Source: Rhodanobacter thiooxydans
Lineage (GTDB): Bacteria > Pseudomonadota > Gammaproteobacteria > Xanthomonadales > Rhodanobacteraceae
Direction of reading: 5' to 3'
Length of the DNA: 64,000 nucleotides
Assembly: GCF_021545845.1 (NCBI RefSeq)
Contig: NZ_CP088923.1
Location: 682,001-746,000, forward strand
Each line of letters begins with the position of its first letter. Within the stretch, counting starts at the first letter, position 1. A program made the translations under genes and the position numbers. Of the stretch, positions 1 through 10,112 are shown piece after piece. The notes below the pieces were generated by a model. That model was not told the origin of the DNA. It saw nothing but the letters and a program-made list of their open reading frames with translations, and did not search any database.

Positions 1-1
1 G

Positions 2-121
2 ATCGACCCGCTGTTCCTGCCACGCCCGCTGAAGCTGGTCGAGGCGCTGCCGCGCAACGAGACCGGCAAGCTGCCACGCGCGGCGCTGCTGGCGCTGCTT
101 GGCCAGCACGACGATGAATGA
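2..121 (+). CDS. Acyl-adenylate ligase / acyl-CoA synthetase, C-terminal fragment
   Basis: Only the last 39 codons and the stop lie in the window. The tail reads FLPRPLKLVEALPRNETGKL followed by PRAALLALL. This is the A10 core motif of the ANL superfamily (acyl-CoA synthetases, NRPS adenylation domains), and its lysine binds the acyl-adenylate phosphate. The family activates a carboxylic acid with ATP. Short free-standing ligases with this ending occur in Xanthomonadales, including in pigment and fatty-acid clusters, but the substrate cannot be told from this fragment. The gene ends about 100 bp before purD on the same strand. Confidence 0.75.
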   Translation: MDPLFLPRPLKLVEALPRNETGKLPRAALLALLGQHDDE

Positions 122-179
122 GCCGCCGGCCCGCGCCAGGGCGTGCGGCTTCGCTGCCGTCGGCTGACCGCGCAGCCGC

Positions 180-185
180 TACAAT
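180..185 (+). promoter_or_regulatory. Candidate -10 box for purD
   Basis: TACAAT lies 42 bp upstream of the purD ATG and matches the -10 consensus at five of six positions. No good -35 hexamer is visible at 16-18 bp. A start near base 192 would give a leader of about 36 nt. Confidence 0.3.
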
Positions 186-227
186 GCCGGGCTGCGCCGG
201 CTGGCGCGCCTCACTCGGAGCAGCCCA

Positions 228-1526
228 ATGAAGGTCCTGGTCATCGGCGGCGGCGGTCGCGAACACGCACTGGCGTGGAAGCTCGGGCAATCCCCCCAGG
301 TCGACGAGGTGATCGTGGCGCCAGGCAACGCCGGCACCGCGCGCGAGCCGGGCGTGCGCAACGCCGAGGTGGCCGCGGACGATCTCGACGGCCTGCTGCA
401 GCTGGCGAAGCGAGAAAAGGTCGGGCTGACCGTGGTCGGCCCCGAGGTGCCGCTGGTGGCCGGCGTGGTCGACCGCTTCCGCGCCGCCGGCCTGCGCATC
501 TTCGGCCCGCGCGCGATCGCCGCGCAGCTGGAAGGCTCCAAGGCGTTCGCCAAGGATTTCCTGCGACGGCACAACATTCCCACCGCGCACTATGCGGTGT
601 TCACCGAACTCGATCCGGCGCTGGCCTACGTGCGCCAGCAGGCCCATCGAAGCGGGGGCGCGCCGATCGTGATCAAGGCCGACGGCCTGGCTGCCGGCAA
701 GGGTGTGGTGGTGGCGCTGACCCTGGCCGATGCGGAACTGGCGCTGCACGACATGCTCGGCGCGCATGCGTTCGGCGACGCTTCGGCGCGGGTGGTGGTC
801 GAGGAGTTCCTCGACGGCGAGGAAGCCAGCTACATCGTGATGAGCGACGGCAGCCACGCGCTGCCGATGGCCTCCAGCCAGGACCACAAGCGCCGTGACG
901 AAAACGACCTCGGCCCCAACACCGGCGGCATGGGCGCGTACTCGCCGGCGCCGGTGGTCACGCCGGAGGTCGAGCAGCGCATCCTCAGGGAAGTCATCGA
1001 GCCGACCCTGCACGGCATGGCGGCCGAGGGCGCGCCGTTCATCGGTTTCCTCTATGCCGGTCTGATGATCGACAAGTCCGGCGCACCGAAGGTGATCGAG
1101 TTCAACGTGCGCTTCGGTGATCCGGAAACCCAGCCGATCCTGCTGCGGCTGAAGTCCGACCTGGTCGAGCTGATCGACGCGGCGCTGGACGGCCGGCTAG
1201 AGCAGACCCGCGCGCGCTGGGACGCGCGTCCGGCGATCGGCGTGGTGATGGCGGCCGGTGGCTATCCGGGGCGGGTGCGCCTGGGCGACCCGATCGAGGG
1301 CCTCGACCTCGCGGCAGGCGCCGAGGTCAAGGTATTCCATGCCGGTACCCGGCTCGACCCGCAGGGGCGGGCGGTTACCGCCGGCGGCCGCGTACTCACC
1401 GTGTGCGCGCTGGGCAACGACCTCGCGGCGGCACGCGAAAGCGCCTATGCGACGCTTGGCCGCATCCATTACGACGGCGCGTTCTGCCGGCGCGACATCG
1501 CGCATCGGGCTCTGCACCGGCCCTGA
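228..1526 (+). CDS. purD: Phosphoribosylamine--glycine ligase (GAR synthetase)
   Basis: PurD joins glycine to phosphoribosylamine with ATP in the second step of de novo purine synthesis in the cytoplasm. The 432-residue product is close to the 429 of E. coli PurD. The N-terminal domain starts MKVLVIGGGGREHALAWKL, typical of the family. The ATP-grasp part holds ADGLAAGKGV near residue 150 and FNVRFGDPETQ near residue 290, where acidic residues hold Mg-ATP. The start is the ATG preceded by a weak GGAG about 9 bases upstream. The gene looks single; no purH is adjacent in the visible sequence. Confidence 0.97.
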   Translation: MKVLVIGGGGREHALAWKLGQSPQVDEVIVAPGNAGTAREPGVRNAEVAADDLDGLLQLAKREKVGLTVVGPEVPLVAGVVDRFRAAGLRIFGPRAIAAQLEGSKAFAKDFLRRHNIPTAHYAVFTELDPALAYVRQQAHRSGGAPIVIKADGLAAGKGVVVALTLADAELALHDMLGAHAFGDASARVVVEEFLDGEEASYIVMSDGSHALPMASSQDHKRRDENDLGPNTGGMGAYSPAPVVTPEVEQRILREVIEPTLHGMAAEGAPFIGFLYAGLMIDKSGAPKVIEFNVRFGDPETQPILLRLKSDLVELIDAALDGRLEQTRARWDARPAIGVVMAAGGYPGRVRLGDPIEGLDLAAGAEVKVFHAGTRLDPQGRAVTAGGRVLTVCALGNDLAAARESAYATLGRIHYDGAFCRRDIAHRALHRP

Positions 1527-1693
1527 GCCGCGCCCGCTGGCCGCATACGCCGACGCATGGTAGCCCATCAGATGGCTTGACTTTTCCGCGCAGCGCTTTT
1601 TGGGCTATGCTTGAAACTTCCCCCGCGTAGAGTCGTGGCGCAAAGCGCCTGAACGACTTCGTGCTTGATTTCACGCTTTGACGAGGTTTTCCC

Positions 1694-2575
1694 ATGCGCA
1701 AGATGGTTTTGTCGCTGATGTCGGTTGCGGCATTGGCTCTGGCGGGTTGCAGCAACGCTCCCAATCCGTCGGAGTCGACGGGCTCCGCGGCGCCTGCCGC
1801 CGCGAAAACCGCTTCGGCGGCACCTCAGATCCCGAGCCAGGTGAGCGGTACGATCACGCTGCGCGCCGGTACGCCGGCGCCCTCGTCGAACGCCACCCTG
1901 GTGCTGAACCTGGCCGACGTGTCCTCCACCGCGACGGGTTCCGCCCCGCTGGCCAGCAAGACTTCGCCGGCCGGCGCGTTCCCGCAGCCGTTCACGCTGA
2001 GCTTCAACCCGGCCGAAGTGAAACCGGGCGACCTGTACGTGATCCAGGCCACCCTGACCGACGGCGACCGCAAGTACACCATGCCGATCCAGGCGCCGGT
2101 GCTCGCCAAGGGCAGCAAGAACGATGGCGTGGCGATCGAGCTGATGGCGGAGCAGACGCCCAGCGAGAAGATTCTGGCCGAATTCGCCGAGGCGAAGGCG
2201 CAGATCGGCGGCATGAAGATCAGCCACGGCACCAAGCTGGAGGCCAACGATTCGCGCGGCTGGCAGCTGTTCCGCCAGGCCGGCGAAGTGAAGTACATCC
2301 GCGAAGAGGTCGACTACGGCGACAAGGGCTATACCAGCACCGACTATGCCTACAAGGATGGCAAGCCGTGGGCGGTCGTGCAGGAGACCAAGGCCAGCCG
2401 CGCCGGCAAGCCCAGCGCGATCGACCGCGCCGGCTGGAGCGACGACGGCACGCTGGTGCTGAAGCAGCACCAGGTCGGCAGCGACGTGCAAGCGCTCGAT
2501 CCGGCGGCGGCAGGCACGCTGAAGAAGCAGGCCATCACCATCCTCGGCATGGCCACCGGCGGCAAGAACAAGTAA
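1694..2575 (+). CDS. YbaY-family lipoprotein
   Basis: The first 19 residues form a lipoprotein signal (RKMV, hydrophobic stretch, then ALAGC), with lipidation expected at Cys19. After a low-complexity Ser/Ala/Pro linker, residues of about 45-155 resemble the YbaY / type III secretion lipoprotein-chaperone beta domain (VSGTITLR near the start, YVIQATLTDG later). The remaining 140 or so residues are a second domain I do not recognise; it contains EEVDYGDKGYTSTDYAYKDG. The product is probably anchored in the periplasm or outer membrane; its biological role is not established. A strong bidirectional terminator follows at 2613-2645. Confidence 0.85.
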   Translation: MRKMVLSLMSVAALALAGCSNAPNPSESTGSAAPAAAKTASAAPQIPSQVSGTITLRAGTPAPSSNATLVLNLADVSSTATGSAPLASKTSPAGAFPQPFTLSFNPAEVKPGDLYVIQATLTDGDRKYTMPIQAPVLAKGSKNDGVAIELMAEQTPSEKILAEFAEAKAQIGGMKISHGTKLEANDSRGWQLFRQAGEVKYIREEVDYGDKGYTSTDYAYKDGKPWAVVQETKASRAGKPSAIDRAGWSDDGTLVLKQHQVGSDVQALDPAAAGTLKKQAITILGMATGGKNK

Positions 2576-2612
2576 GCGGTTTCGGCTCCCGCCTCGGGCG
2601 GGTGCCCCGACA

Positions 2613-2645
2613 AAAAAAGCCGCCCGCAATGCGGGCGGCTTTTTT
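2613..2645. terminator. Bidirectional intrinsic terminator
   Basis: A 15-bp perfect stem (AAAAAAGCCGCCCGC / GCGGGCGGCTTTTTT) with an AAT loop sits between two convergent genes, the lipoprotein and the autotransporter. The A-run and T-run make it functional on both strands. Confidence 0.95.
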
Positions 2646-2680
2646 CATGCGGCGGCCCGGCCGGGCCGCGATGCCGGTGG

Positions 2681-4522
2681 TCAGAGGTTGATCCGCACGC
2701 CCATGTTGACGCTGTTGTACTTCTGGCTGTTGTCGCTGAAGCGCCCGCTGTAGCCGATCCAGCTCTGTACGCTCGGGGTCAGCTGGGCGGACAGGCCCAG
2801 CGTCGCGGTGCCCCAGCTCTGGTCGGGGTTGAAGCCGGACAGGGCGAACGTGCCGTTCATGCTGTTCAGGCCGGCGCTGACCATGCGCGGGTCGGCCTTG
2901 CTGTCGTGGTTCCAGGCCAATTCGACATAGGGCGACATCAGCAGGTTGTTGACCTGCCACTGGCCGCGCAGGCGCCAACCCAGCGTGGCCAGCAGCGAGT
3001 CGCGCTGCTGCCGCCCGAACCACATGGCGCTGCTGTCATTGCCGTTTTCGCTGTAGCCGCTGACCTTCACGGTCTGCCAGTCGAGGTTGGCGAATGGCCC
3101 GGTCTGCAGCTTGTCGGAAAGGTCGAACCACCAGCCGCCGGTGACGCCGCCGCCCAGGTGCGAGCCGTCGGTCTTGCCGGTTTCGGTGCGCTGCGCGGCA
3201 CCGATGCTCATGCGGCGTTCGATGTTCTTGAAATTGGACTGGCCGAAGTTGACGTAGCCACCCACGTAGCCGCCGCCGTTGTGGTAGCCGAGATAGCCCA
3301 GGCCGCTGATGTCCTGCAGCTTGTAGCCGCCGCCACCGGAAAAGTCGGCGTTGTGCTGGCCGATGCCGAGCGCGATGCCGGCGGTGACGTGCTCGCCGGC
3401 GAAGAAGTTGGCGCCCAGGGCGAAGTTGAAATTGTCGCTGTTGGTGCGTGGGGAATGGCCGCTGGCGTCGAAGCGCTGCTTCGCGTAGTCGATGTTGACG
3501 AAGGTACGCACGTCGCCGTCCTTGCCGGTGGTCAGCATCTGCTCGCGCATGACGCGGTTCTGCGCGGTGCTGGCGGCCAGCGGCGCCTCGCCGAGCAGCG
3601 AGATCTGCTCCGGCGCACGGATCACCGACAGCACGTACTGGCTGAGCATCGCATGGGCGGCGGTGGTCGGATGCACGCCATCGGCGAACAGGTAGGTCTG
3701 GTTCGTGCCCGCCGCGTAGCTGTAGGGCAGGCCCGAGCCCTGCGGGCCGCACTGGATCGAACTGCCGCTGCACGCCGGCGTGGTGACGTTGCTGAAGCCG
3801 TAGGCCGAAGGGTTGGCGACCGCCTCGTTGAGCAGGGCGAAGGTGTTCACCGGAATGATGTTCAGGCCGTTGTTGCTCAACTGCATCAGCCCGCTGTTGA
3901 GCACGCCGTTGTAGAGCACGGCGAGCTGGCTGGCGCCGGCCTGCGCGGCGGCGCCGCCGGCGGCGGACGCGGGCGTCTTGCCGAGGTCGGGCAGGTTGTA
4001 GACCACCACGTACCGTGCGCCGGCGGCCTGCAGCGCGCCCAGCACGCCCAGCTCGGCCTGCGCCGCGCTGGCGGTGCCGGCGGCGATCGCGTTCGGGTTG
4101 GTCAGCGCTCCGCTCAGATAGAAGATGTCGTTGGCGCCGCCCCAGACCTGGTACAGGGCGTTGCCGTCGGCCTTGCCGCCGGTCGTGCCGAGATACATCT
4201 GCAGCTGTTGCGGAATGGTCGGCACCGCGGCCACGTTGTTGACGAAGCCGGCGCCGCCCCAGGCGAAATCGGTACCGCCGGCCGCCGATGGCTTCAGCGT
4301 GAAGCCGAGGCCGGACGCCACGTTCTCCGCCGTGGTGGTGCCCGGGTTGGTGGTGAAGCGCAGCGGCGGCTGGATGCCGGGCGCGGTAGCCAGCGAGATG
4401 TTGCCGTTGTCGCTGAGGCTGTCGCCGAAGACGATGACGTTGCTGAAATCGGTGGCCGCGGCAGCCGTGCTGAACAGCAACGCGGTGGCGATGGCGCCGG
4501 CCAGATGGCGGGGACGAAGCAT
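2681..4522 (-). CDS. GDSL-family autotransporter esterase (EstA-like)
   Basis: The 613-residue product has a signal peptide (about residues 1-23), a GDSL/SGNH passenger and a C-terminal autotransporter barrel. Block I is VFGDSLSDNGN, with the nucleophile Ser35. Block III is WGGANDIF, and block V is FADGVHPTTAAHAM near residue 285 with the catalytic Asp and His. Residues of about 330-613 are rich in alternating Gly/aromatic strands and end in MGVRINL. EstA-type proteins display a lipase/esterase on the outer membrane and affect surfactants and motility in Pseudomonas; the substrate here is unknown. AAGGAG lies 8 bases before the ATG. The gene converges on the lipoprotein gene across a shared terminator. 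Confidence 0.93.
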   Translation of the reverse strand: MLRPRHLAGAIATALLFSTAAAATDFSNVIVFGDSLSDNGNISLATAPGIQPPLRFTTNPGTTTAENVASGLGFTLKPSAAGGTDFAWGGAGFVNNVAAVPTIPQQLQMYLGTTGGKADGNALYQVWGGANDIFYLSGALTNPNAIAAGTASAAQAELGVLGALQAAGARYVVVYNLPDLGKTPASAAGGAAAQAGASQLAVLYNGVLNSGLMQLSNNGLNIIPVNTFALLNEAVANPSAYGFSNVTTPACSGSSIQCGPQGSGLPYSYAAGTNQTYLFADGVHPTTAAHAMLSQYVLSVIRAPEQISLLGEAPLAASTAQNRVMREQMLTTGKDGDVRTFVNIDYAKQRFDASGHSPRTNSDNFNFALGANFFAGEHVTAGIALGIGQHNADFSGGGGYKLQDISGLGYLGYHNGGGYVGGYVNFGQSNFKNIERRMSIGAAQRTETGKTDGSHLGGGVTGGWWFDLSDKLQTGPFANLDWQTVKVSGYSENGNDSSAMWFGRQQRDSLLATLGWRLRGQWQVNNLLMSPYVELAWNHDSKADPRMVSAGLNSMNGTFALSGFNPDQSWGTATLGLSAQLTPSVQSWIGYSGRFSDNSQKYNSVNMGVRINL

Positions 4523-4637
4523 GCTGACACTCCTTCGGCCGGGATGGCCTTGTTAGTCTGAAGTTACGTTACGGCATTCCATACGGAACCGCATGCTGCA
4601 GCGCATCGCCGCCGTATGCAAGCAAGTCGCGGGGAAT

Positions 4638-6968
4638 TCAGCGCTTGCCGGCGCGCGCGAACGCGTCGGCAAAGGCATTGCTGGCCGGGGCGGGAGCCGG
4701 TTTGGGCGCGCCGCCACCCGGGCGCGGGCCGCGGTTGTCGCGCTGGCCGCCGCGGGTATCGTTGCCGGCGGCGCCCGCACGGCCGCCACGCGCCTGGCCC
4801 GGCTCGTCGTCCAGCCGCATGCTGAGGCCGATGCGCTGGCGCGGCAGGTCCACCTCCATCACCTTGACCTTGACGATGTCGCCGGCCTTCACTGCGTCGC
4901 GCGGATCCTTCACGAAGGTATGCGACAGCGCCGAGACATGCACCAGCCCGTCCTGGTGCACGCCGATGTCGACGAACGCGCCGAACGCGGCGACGTTGGT
5001 GACGCGGCCTTCCAGGATCATGCCGGGGCGCAGGTCCTTCAGGTCCTCCACGCCTTCGGCGAAGCTCGGTGCGACGAACGCCGGGCGCGGATCCCGGCCC
5101 GGCTTTTCCAGCTCCTTCAGGATGTCGCGCACGGTGGGTACACCAAATTTTTCGTCGGTGAACTGTTCGGCTTTCAGGCCGCGCAGGAAGGCGCTGTCGC
5201 CGATGATGTTGCGCACCTCGCGGCCGCACTGCGCGATGATCCGTTCGACCACCGGGTAGGCTTCCGGATGCACCGCGCTGGCGTCCAGCGGGTTGTCGCC
5301 GTTCGGCACGCGCAGGAATCCGGCGCACTGCTCGAACGCCTTGTCGCCGAGCCGCGGCACCTTCAGCAGCGCCTTGCGGTTGGCGAACGGGCCGTTCGCG
5401 TCGCGGTGCTTCACCACGTTCTCGGCCACCGAGGCGGACAGCCCCGCCACGCGCGAGAGCAGCGCGGCGGAAGCGGTGTTGACGTCCACGCCGACCGCAT
5501 TGACGCAGTCCTCCACTTTCGCGTCCAGCGCGCGCGCCAGCTTGATCTGGTTCACGTCGTGCTGGTACTGGCCCACGCCGATCGCCTTGGGCTCGATTTT
5601 CACCAGCTCGGCCAGCGGGTCCTGCAGGCGCCGTGCGATCGAGACGGCGCCGCGCAGGCTCACGTCCAGCTCGGGAAACTCCTTTGCCGCCAGTTCCGAG
5701 GCGGAATACACCGAGGCGCCGGCCTCGCTCACCACGACTTTCGAGAGCTTCGCTTCGGGCAGCTTCCTGATCAGCTCGGCGGCCAGCTTGTCGGTCTCGC
5801 GCGAGCCGGTGCCGTTGCCGATCGCGATCAGGTCCACGCCGTGCTGCCGGCACAGCTTGGCCAGCGACACCAGCGATTCGTTCCACTGCCGCCGCGGCTC
5901 CAGCGGGTAGATCGTGTCGGTGGCCAGCAGCTTGCCGGTGGCGTCGACCACCGCGACTTTGCAGCCGGTGCGGATGCCGGGATCGAGCCCCATCACCGTC
6001 TTGGCGCCGGCCGGCGCGGCCAGCATCAGGTCCTTCAGGTTGTCGCCGAACACGCGGATCGCCTCGTCTTCGGCGCCTTCGCGTACGCGGCCGAACAGAT
6101 CCAGCGTGAGGTGCAGGTGCAGCTTCACGCGCCAGGTCAGGCGCACGGTCTCGCGCAACCACGCATCCGCGGCGCGGCCGCGGTTGTGGATGTCGGCATG
6201 CGCGGCGACACGGCCTTCGCCCTCGGCATGGCCCTGCTCACTGTCCGCGGCGGGCGCGAGCTCGAGTTCGATCACGCCCTCGTTGCGCGCGCGCATCAGC
6301 GCCAGCAGGCGATGCGAGGGAATCTTCGCGATCGGTTCGACGTGATCGAAGTAGTCGCGGAACTTCGCGCCCTCGTTCTCCTTGCCCGCGACCACCTTCG
6401 CGCGGATCTGGCCTTGCGCCCACAGCCAGTCGCGCAGCTCGCCGACCAGGTGCGCGTCTTCGGCGATCGACTCCATCAGGATCGCGCGCGCGCCGTCCAG
6501 CGCGGCGCGCGCGTCGGCCACGCCCTTGTCCGCATCGACGAACGCTTCGGCGAACGCCTCCGGCGTGCGCGTGGGATCTTCGCGCAGGCCCAGCGCCAGC
6601 GGTTCCAGCCCGGCTTCGCGGGCGATCTGCGCCTTGGTGCGGCGCTTGGGCTTGAACGGCAGGTACAGATCCTCCAGCCGCGCCTTGGTATCGGCGGCGA
6701 GCAGGTCGGCCTTCAACGCATCGCTGAGCTTGCCGTGCTCCTCGACGCTGGCGAGGATCGCCGCGCGGCGCTCTTCCAGCTCGCGCAGGTAGCGCAGGCG
6801 TTCCTCCAGCAGGCGCAGCTGGGTGTCGTCGAGGCCGCCGGTGACCTCCTTGCGATAGCGGGCGATGAACGGCACGGTGGCGCCGCCGTCGAGAAGATCC
6901 ACCGCTGCGCGCACCTGTTCGGTCTTGGCGGCGATGTCGTTGGCAATGCGTTGTTCGATGCTGAGCAT
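4638..6968 (-). CDS. tex: Transcription accessory RNA-binding protein Tex
   Basis: The 776-residue protein matches the Tex/YhgF family (E. coli 773). From the N-terminus come the helical Tex_N domain beginning [13 protein letters not shown], a YqgF/RNase H-like domain ([18 protein letters not shown] near residue 325), helix-hairpin-helix repeats near residues 490-560, and an S1 RNA-binding domain ([20 protein letters not shown]) near residues 655-725. A basic Gly/Arg/Pro-rich tail follows. An in-frame ATG 66 bp upstream exists, but the chosen start matches the conserved N-terminus. Tex binds nucleic acids and influences transcription, stress tolerance and toxin expression in several genera. 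The gene appears to be transcribed alone. Confidence 0.96.
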   Translation of the reverse strand: MLSIEQRIANDIAAKTEQVRAAVDLLDGGATVPFIARYRKEVTGGLDDTQLRLLEERLRYLRELEERRAAILASVEEHGKLSDALKADLLAADTKARLEDLYLPFKPKRRTKAQIAREAGLEPLALGLREDPTRTPEAFAEAFVDADKGVADARAALDGARAILMESIAEDAHLVGELRDWLWAQGQIRAKVVAGKENEGAKFRDYFDHVEPIAKIPSHRLLALMRARNEGVIELELAPAADSEQGHAEGEGRVAAHADIHNRGRAADAWLRETVRLTWRVKLHLHLTLDLFGRVREGAEDEAIRVFGDNLKDLMLAAPAGAKTVMGLDPGIRTGCKVAVVDATGKLLATDTIYPLEPRRQWNESLVSLAKLCRQHGVDLIAIGNGTGSRETDKLAAELIRKLPEAKLSKVVVSEAGASVYSASELAAKEFPELDVSLRGAVSIARRLQDPLAELVKIEPKAIGVGQYQHDVNQIKLARALDAKVEDCVNAVGVDVNTASAALLSRVAGLSASVAENVVKHRDANGPFANRKALLKVPRLGDKAFEQCAGFLRVPNGDNPLDASAVHPEAYPVVERIIAQCGREVRNIIGDSAFLRGLKAEQFTDEKFGVPTVRDILKELEKPGRDPRPAFVAPSFAEGVEDLKDLRPGMILEGRVTNVAAFGAFVDIGVHQDGLVHVSALSHTFVKDPRDAVKAGDIVKVKVMEVDLPRQRIGLSMRLDDEPGQARGGRAGAAGNDTRGGQRDNRGPRPGGGAPKPAPAPASNAFADAFARAGKR

Positions 6969-7066
6969 GGGCGGTGATCGGTTCCTGGCGGCGTGGTGCG
7001 CCGGTTGAAAAAATGAAGCGACCGATGATACCAAGCGGCCGCGACGCTGCCGCCGCAGAAACGAGA

Positions 7067-7095
7067 ACGGCGCCGCGGATCGACCGCGGCGCCGT
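7067..7095 (-). terminator. Terminator-like hairpin after the RDD gene
   Basis: ACGGCGCCGCGG / CCGCGGCGCCGT is a 12-bp perfect stem with a 5-nt loop. On the minus strand it is followed by the moderately T-rich TCTCGTTTCTG, consistent with ending the RDD transcript before tex. Confidence 0.7.
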
Positions 7096-7114
7096 GGTTG
7101 GAATCAACGCCAGC

Positions 7115-7888
7115 TCAGGCGCTGAACGAGTTGCGGCTGTCGGACGCCGACGGGTTGGGCTTGAACTCGCTGGCGCGGCCGTTCAGCACCAGGGTGCCGG
7201 CGATCATGTCGTGCAGGCCTTGCTTGCGCTGGGTCCAGGCGACCATCAGGAAACCGAGGCCCAGGATGATGGCGCTGAGGAACTTGGCGAAGTAGCGGCC
7301 CAGCGCGCGCGGGAAGCTGATCCGCCGGCCTTCCATGTCGGTGATGCGAATGCCCAGTGCCAGCTTGCCCAGCGTGCCCTGCCAGGCCGAGCTTTCGCAT
7401 ACGGTGAAGTACAGCACGCCGAGTACCACGATCAGCAGCATCGCCGGCCACATGGTGGCGTAGTAATGCATGTTGGCGGCCATCATGGCGTCCGGGTTGC
7501 CGACGGCGTCGAGGCTGGCCTGCTTCAGCGCCGCCTTGGCGTCGTCGCCGTCGAACGCCTTCTCGATCAGCATCTGCGGGATGTACAGCACGATCGCATC
7601 GAGGATGTAGGCGGCCACGCGCTTCCAGAAGCCGGCGTAGTCTTCCAGCGCGGCGGCGGTGGTCTGCGGCAGCAGCGGGGCGGAAGGCGCAGCGTAGGGA
7701 TTGGCGCTTGTCGGCGGCGGCGCGGCCGCCACGTCGGGGAACAGCACCGACAGCGGCTGCCAGTCGGCCAGGCCTTCGTGCCAGGCAAGATCGTCGTGGC
7801 TCACCTGGCCGCTGCGCAGCCACTGGCGCACATCGTCTTCCTTGTACGGGCCGTGCCGTTCGCCGTCGCGGCCGATCCAGATTTCCAT
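7115..7888 (-). CDS. RDD-family membrane protein with N-terminal GYF_2 domain
   Basis: The 257-residue protein begins MEIWIGRDGERHGPYKEDDV and then WLRSGQVSHDDLAW, a GYF_2 (DUF4339) module of about 50 residues. A Pro/Ala-rich linker leads to an RDD domain with about four membrane segments; ...GFWKRVAAYILDAIVLY carries the Arg and first Asp after which the family is named. RDD proteins are inner-membrane proteins with little assigned function; some act in ion exchange. I chose the ATG at 7888 because GGGGAG stands 8 bases before it; an ATG 33 bp upstream has no such site. Confidence 0.9.
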   Translation of the reverse strand: MEIWIGRDGERHGPYKEDDVRQWLRSGQVSHDDLAWHEGLADWQPLSVLFPDVAAAPPPTSANPYAAPSAPLLPQTTAAALEDYAGFWKRVAAYILDAIVLYIPQMLIEKAFDGDDAKAALKQASLDAVGNPDAMMAANMHYYATMWPAMLLIVVLGVLYFTVCESSAWQGTLGKLALGIRITDMEGRRISFPRALGRYFAKFLSAIILGLGFLMVAWTQRKQGLHDMIAGTLVLNGRASEFKPNPSASDSRNSFSA

Positions 7889-7950
7889 GCGTGCACTCCC
7901 CATGCCGGTGAAAGTGCGCATGATGCCATGAGCGGATTGCCGCGCGGAGG

Positions 7951-9831
7951 TCAGGCGGCGTCGCGGCGCTTCAGATGCACCAGCAGCAGCGAGATCGCCG
8001 CCGGGGTGACGCCGCTGACGCGCGCGGCCTGGCCGACCGTGGCCGGCAGCGCACGCTTCAGTTTCAGCAGCACCTCGGCCGACAGCCCGCGCACCTTGTC
8101 GTAGTCGAAGCCGACGGGAATCGCCAGCTGCTCGTGGCGGCGCTGGCGTTCGATCTCCCCGCGCTGGCGCTCGAGGTAGCCGGCGTATTTCACCTGCACC
8201 TCGACCTGGGCGGCGACGTCGTCGCGCGCCACCGTCGGCCCTAGTTCCGGTACGCCGGCGAGCTTCGCGTAGTCCAGCTCAGGCCGGCGCAGCAGGTCGA
8301 TGGCGCTGGTCTCGCGGCTGACCGCGATGCCGAGCTGGCGCTCGACCGCGGCGCCGCGCGCATTCGCCGGGGTCACCCACAACGCGCCCAGGCGCTGCAG
8401 TTCGCGTTCGACCGCGTCGCGCTTGGCGCGCAGCGCGTCGAAGCGCGCCGGCGTCACCACGCCCAGCTCGAAGCCCTGTTCGGTGAGGCGCAGGTCGGCG
8501 TTGTCCTCGCGCAGGTGCAGCCGGTATTCGGCGCGCGAGGTGAACATGCGGTACGGCTCGATGGTGCCATTGCTGGTGAGGTCGTCGATCAGCACGCCGA
8601 GGTACGCCTCGTCGCGGCGCGGGTACCAGGGTGCCTTGCCGTGCACCGCCAGCGCGGCGTTGAGGCCGGCGACCAGGCCCTGCGCGGCGGCCTCCTCGTA
8701 GCCGGTGGTGCCGTTGATCTGGCCGGCGAAGTACAGGCCGGGGATCGCCTTCGTCTCCAGCCACGGCTGCAGGCCGCGCGGGTCGAAGTAGTCGTACTCG
8801 ATCGCATAGCCGGGGCGGGTGATGTGCGCGTTCTCGAAGCCCTTGATCGACTGCACCAGCGCCAGCTGCACGTCGTACGGCAGCGAAGTGGAGATGCCGT
8901 TCGGATAGATCTCGAAGGTGTCCAGCCCCTCCGGCTCGATGAAGATCTGGTGCGAGGACTTCTCCGCGAAGCGCACCACCTTGTCCTCGATCGACGGGCA
9001 GTAGCGCGGGCCGACACCCTCGATCTGGCCGGTGTACAGCGGCGAGCGGTCCAGCGCGCCGCGGATGATCTCGTGGGTGCGCTCGCCGGTATGGGTGATC
9101 CAGCAACTGACCTGGCGCGGGTGTTCGTCGCGCGTGCCGAGGTAGGAGAACACCGGTGCCGGATCGTCGCCGGGCTGCTCTTCCAGGCCGCTGAAGTCGA
9201 TGCTGCGCCGGTCGATGCGCGGTGGCGTGCCGGTCTTCAGCCGGTCGGCAGCGACCGGCAGCTCGCGCAGTTTCGCCGCCAGCGTGCTGGCCGGCGGATC
9301 GCCGGCGCGACCGCCGGCGTACTGCGCCTGGCCAATGTGGATCTTGCCGGCGAGGAAGGTGCCGGCGGTGAGCACCACGGCGCGCGCATCGAAGGCGAGC
9401 CCCATCTGGGTGACCACGCCGCAGACGCGGCCGTGCTCGATGATGAGGTCGTCCACCGCCTGCTGGAACAATTCCAGGTTCGGCTGGGTTTCCACCATGC
9501 GCCGGATCGCCGCCTTGTACAGCGCGCGGTCGGCCTGGCAGCGGGTGGCGCGCACGGCCGGGCCTTTCGACGCGTTCAGCGTGCGCCACTGGATGCCGGC
9601 GCGGTCGGCCGCGTGCGCCATCGCGCCGCCCAGCGCGTCGATCTCCTTCACCAGATGGCCCTTGCCGATGCCGCCGATCGCCGGGTTGCAGCTCATCTGG
9701 CCGATCGTCTCGATGTTGTGGCTGAGCAGCAGCGTGCGCGCACCGGTGCGCGCGGCGGCCAGCGCGGCCTCGGTACCGGCGTGGCCGCCGCCGATCACGA
9801 TGACGTCGTAGTGGGTCGGATGGCGCATCAA
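7951..9831 (-). CDS. mnmG: tRNA uridine-5-carboxymethylaminomethyl(34) synthesis enzyme MnmG
   Basis: MnmG (GidA) works with MnmE to add cmnm5 to wobble U34 of several tRNAs, using FAD, methylene-THF and glycine. The 626-residue length matches E. coli (629). The FAD-binding motif [19 protein letters not shown] is at residues 13-31, [16 protein letters not shown] near residue 55, and the helical MnmE-binding C-terminus ends [16 protein letters not shown]. The gene has no mnmE, rsmG or parA neighbours here, so it is separated from the common rsmG-parA cluster. No clear promoter is visible upstream; the adjacent gap holds two hairpins. Confidence 0.97.
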   Translation of the reverse strand: MMRHPTHYDVIVIGGGHAGTEAALAAARTGARTLLLSHNIETIGQMSCNPAIGGIGKGHLVKEIDALGGAMAHAADRAGIQWRTLNASKGPAVRATRCQADRALYKAAIRRMVETQPNLELFQQAVDDLIIEHGRVCGVVTQMGLAFDARAVVLTAGTFLAGKIHIGQAQYAGGRAGDPPASTLAAKLRELPVAADRLKTGTPPRIDRRSIDFSGLEEQPGDDPAPVFSYLGTRDEHPRQVSCWITHTGERTHEIIRGALDRSPLYTGQIEGVGPRYCPSIEDKVVRFAEKSSHQIFIEPEGLDTFEIYPNGISTSLPYDVQLALVQSIKGFENAHITRPGYAIEYDYFDPRGLQPWLETKAIPGLYFAGQINGTTGYEEAAAQGLVAGLNAALAVHGKAPWYPRRDEAYLGVLIDDLTSNGTIEPYRMFTSRAEYRLHLREDNADLRLTEQGFELGVVTPARFDALRAKRDAVERELQRLGALWVTPANARGAAVERQLGIAVSRETSAIDLLRRPELDYAKLAGVPELGPTVARDDVAAQVEVQVKYAGYLERQRGEIERQRRHEQLAIPVGFDYDKVRGLSAEVLLKLKRALPATVGQAARVSGVTPAAISLLLVHLKRRDAA

Positions 9832-10024
9832 ACTGACCTGGGCGTGCAGAAACTGACGAAACGGGGCGCCATGGTAGCGCCATCAATGCCTTGCGGGCCG
9901 CGCAGGGTAGCTGGCACGCTTCCTGCTTCCGGGGAACCAGCACTTTCACGGGCAGACGCTGCGCGACCACGCGCGCCGAGGTCGAACGGACAGGGGTTCG
10001 ATCGCGTACCAGGAAAGGAAGCAA

Positions 10025-10055
10025 GACGGCACCCCTCGGGGTGCCGTCGTCTTTT
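10025..10055 (+). terminator. Orphan intrinsic terminator
   Basis: An 11-bp perfect stem, GACGGCACCCC / GGGGTGCCGTC, is followed by GTCTTTT. No plus-strand gene ends nearby: mnmG is transcribed the other way. It may close an unannotated small RNA. Confidence 0.7.
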
Positions 10056-10080
10056 GCGCGGCCGGCAAGGGCCGTAAAGA

Positions 10081-10112
10081 CGAAGCCCCGCGGTGATGGC
10101 CGCGGGGCTTCG
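10081..10112. terminator. Second hairpin in the mnmG upstream gap
   Basis: CGAAGCCCCGCGG / CCGCGGGGCTTCG is a 13-bp perfect stem with a 6-nt loop. Plus-strand context (TGCTGTTAG) is T-poor; minus-strand context (TCTTTACGG) is slightly better. Its direction and role are unclear. Confidence 0.5.

Noticed and set aside
1577..1611. TTGACT / TATGCT promoter before the YbaY-type lipoprotein
   Set aside because: The spacer is 23 bp, too long for a standard sigma-70 promoter.
2906..6977. Long plus-strand open frames antisense to the autotransporter and tex (551 and 794 codons)
   Set aside because: They mirror real minus-strand genes, are extreme in Ala/Arg/Val/Gln content and show no family motif; long antisense frames are expected at this GC content.
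9985..10015. GGGGTTCGATC near a downstream ACCA, recalling a tRNA T-arm and 3' end
   Set aside because: No matching T-stem, acceptor stem or anticodon arm can be drawn around it.
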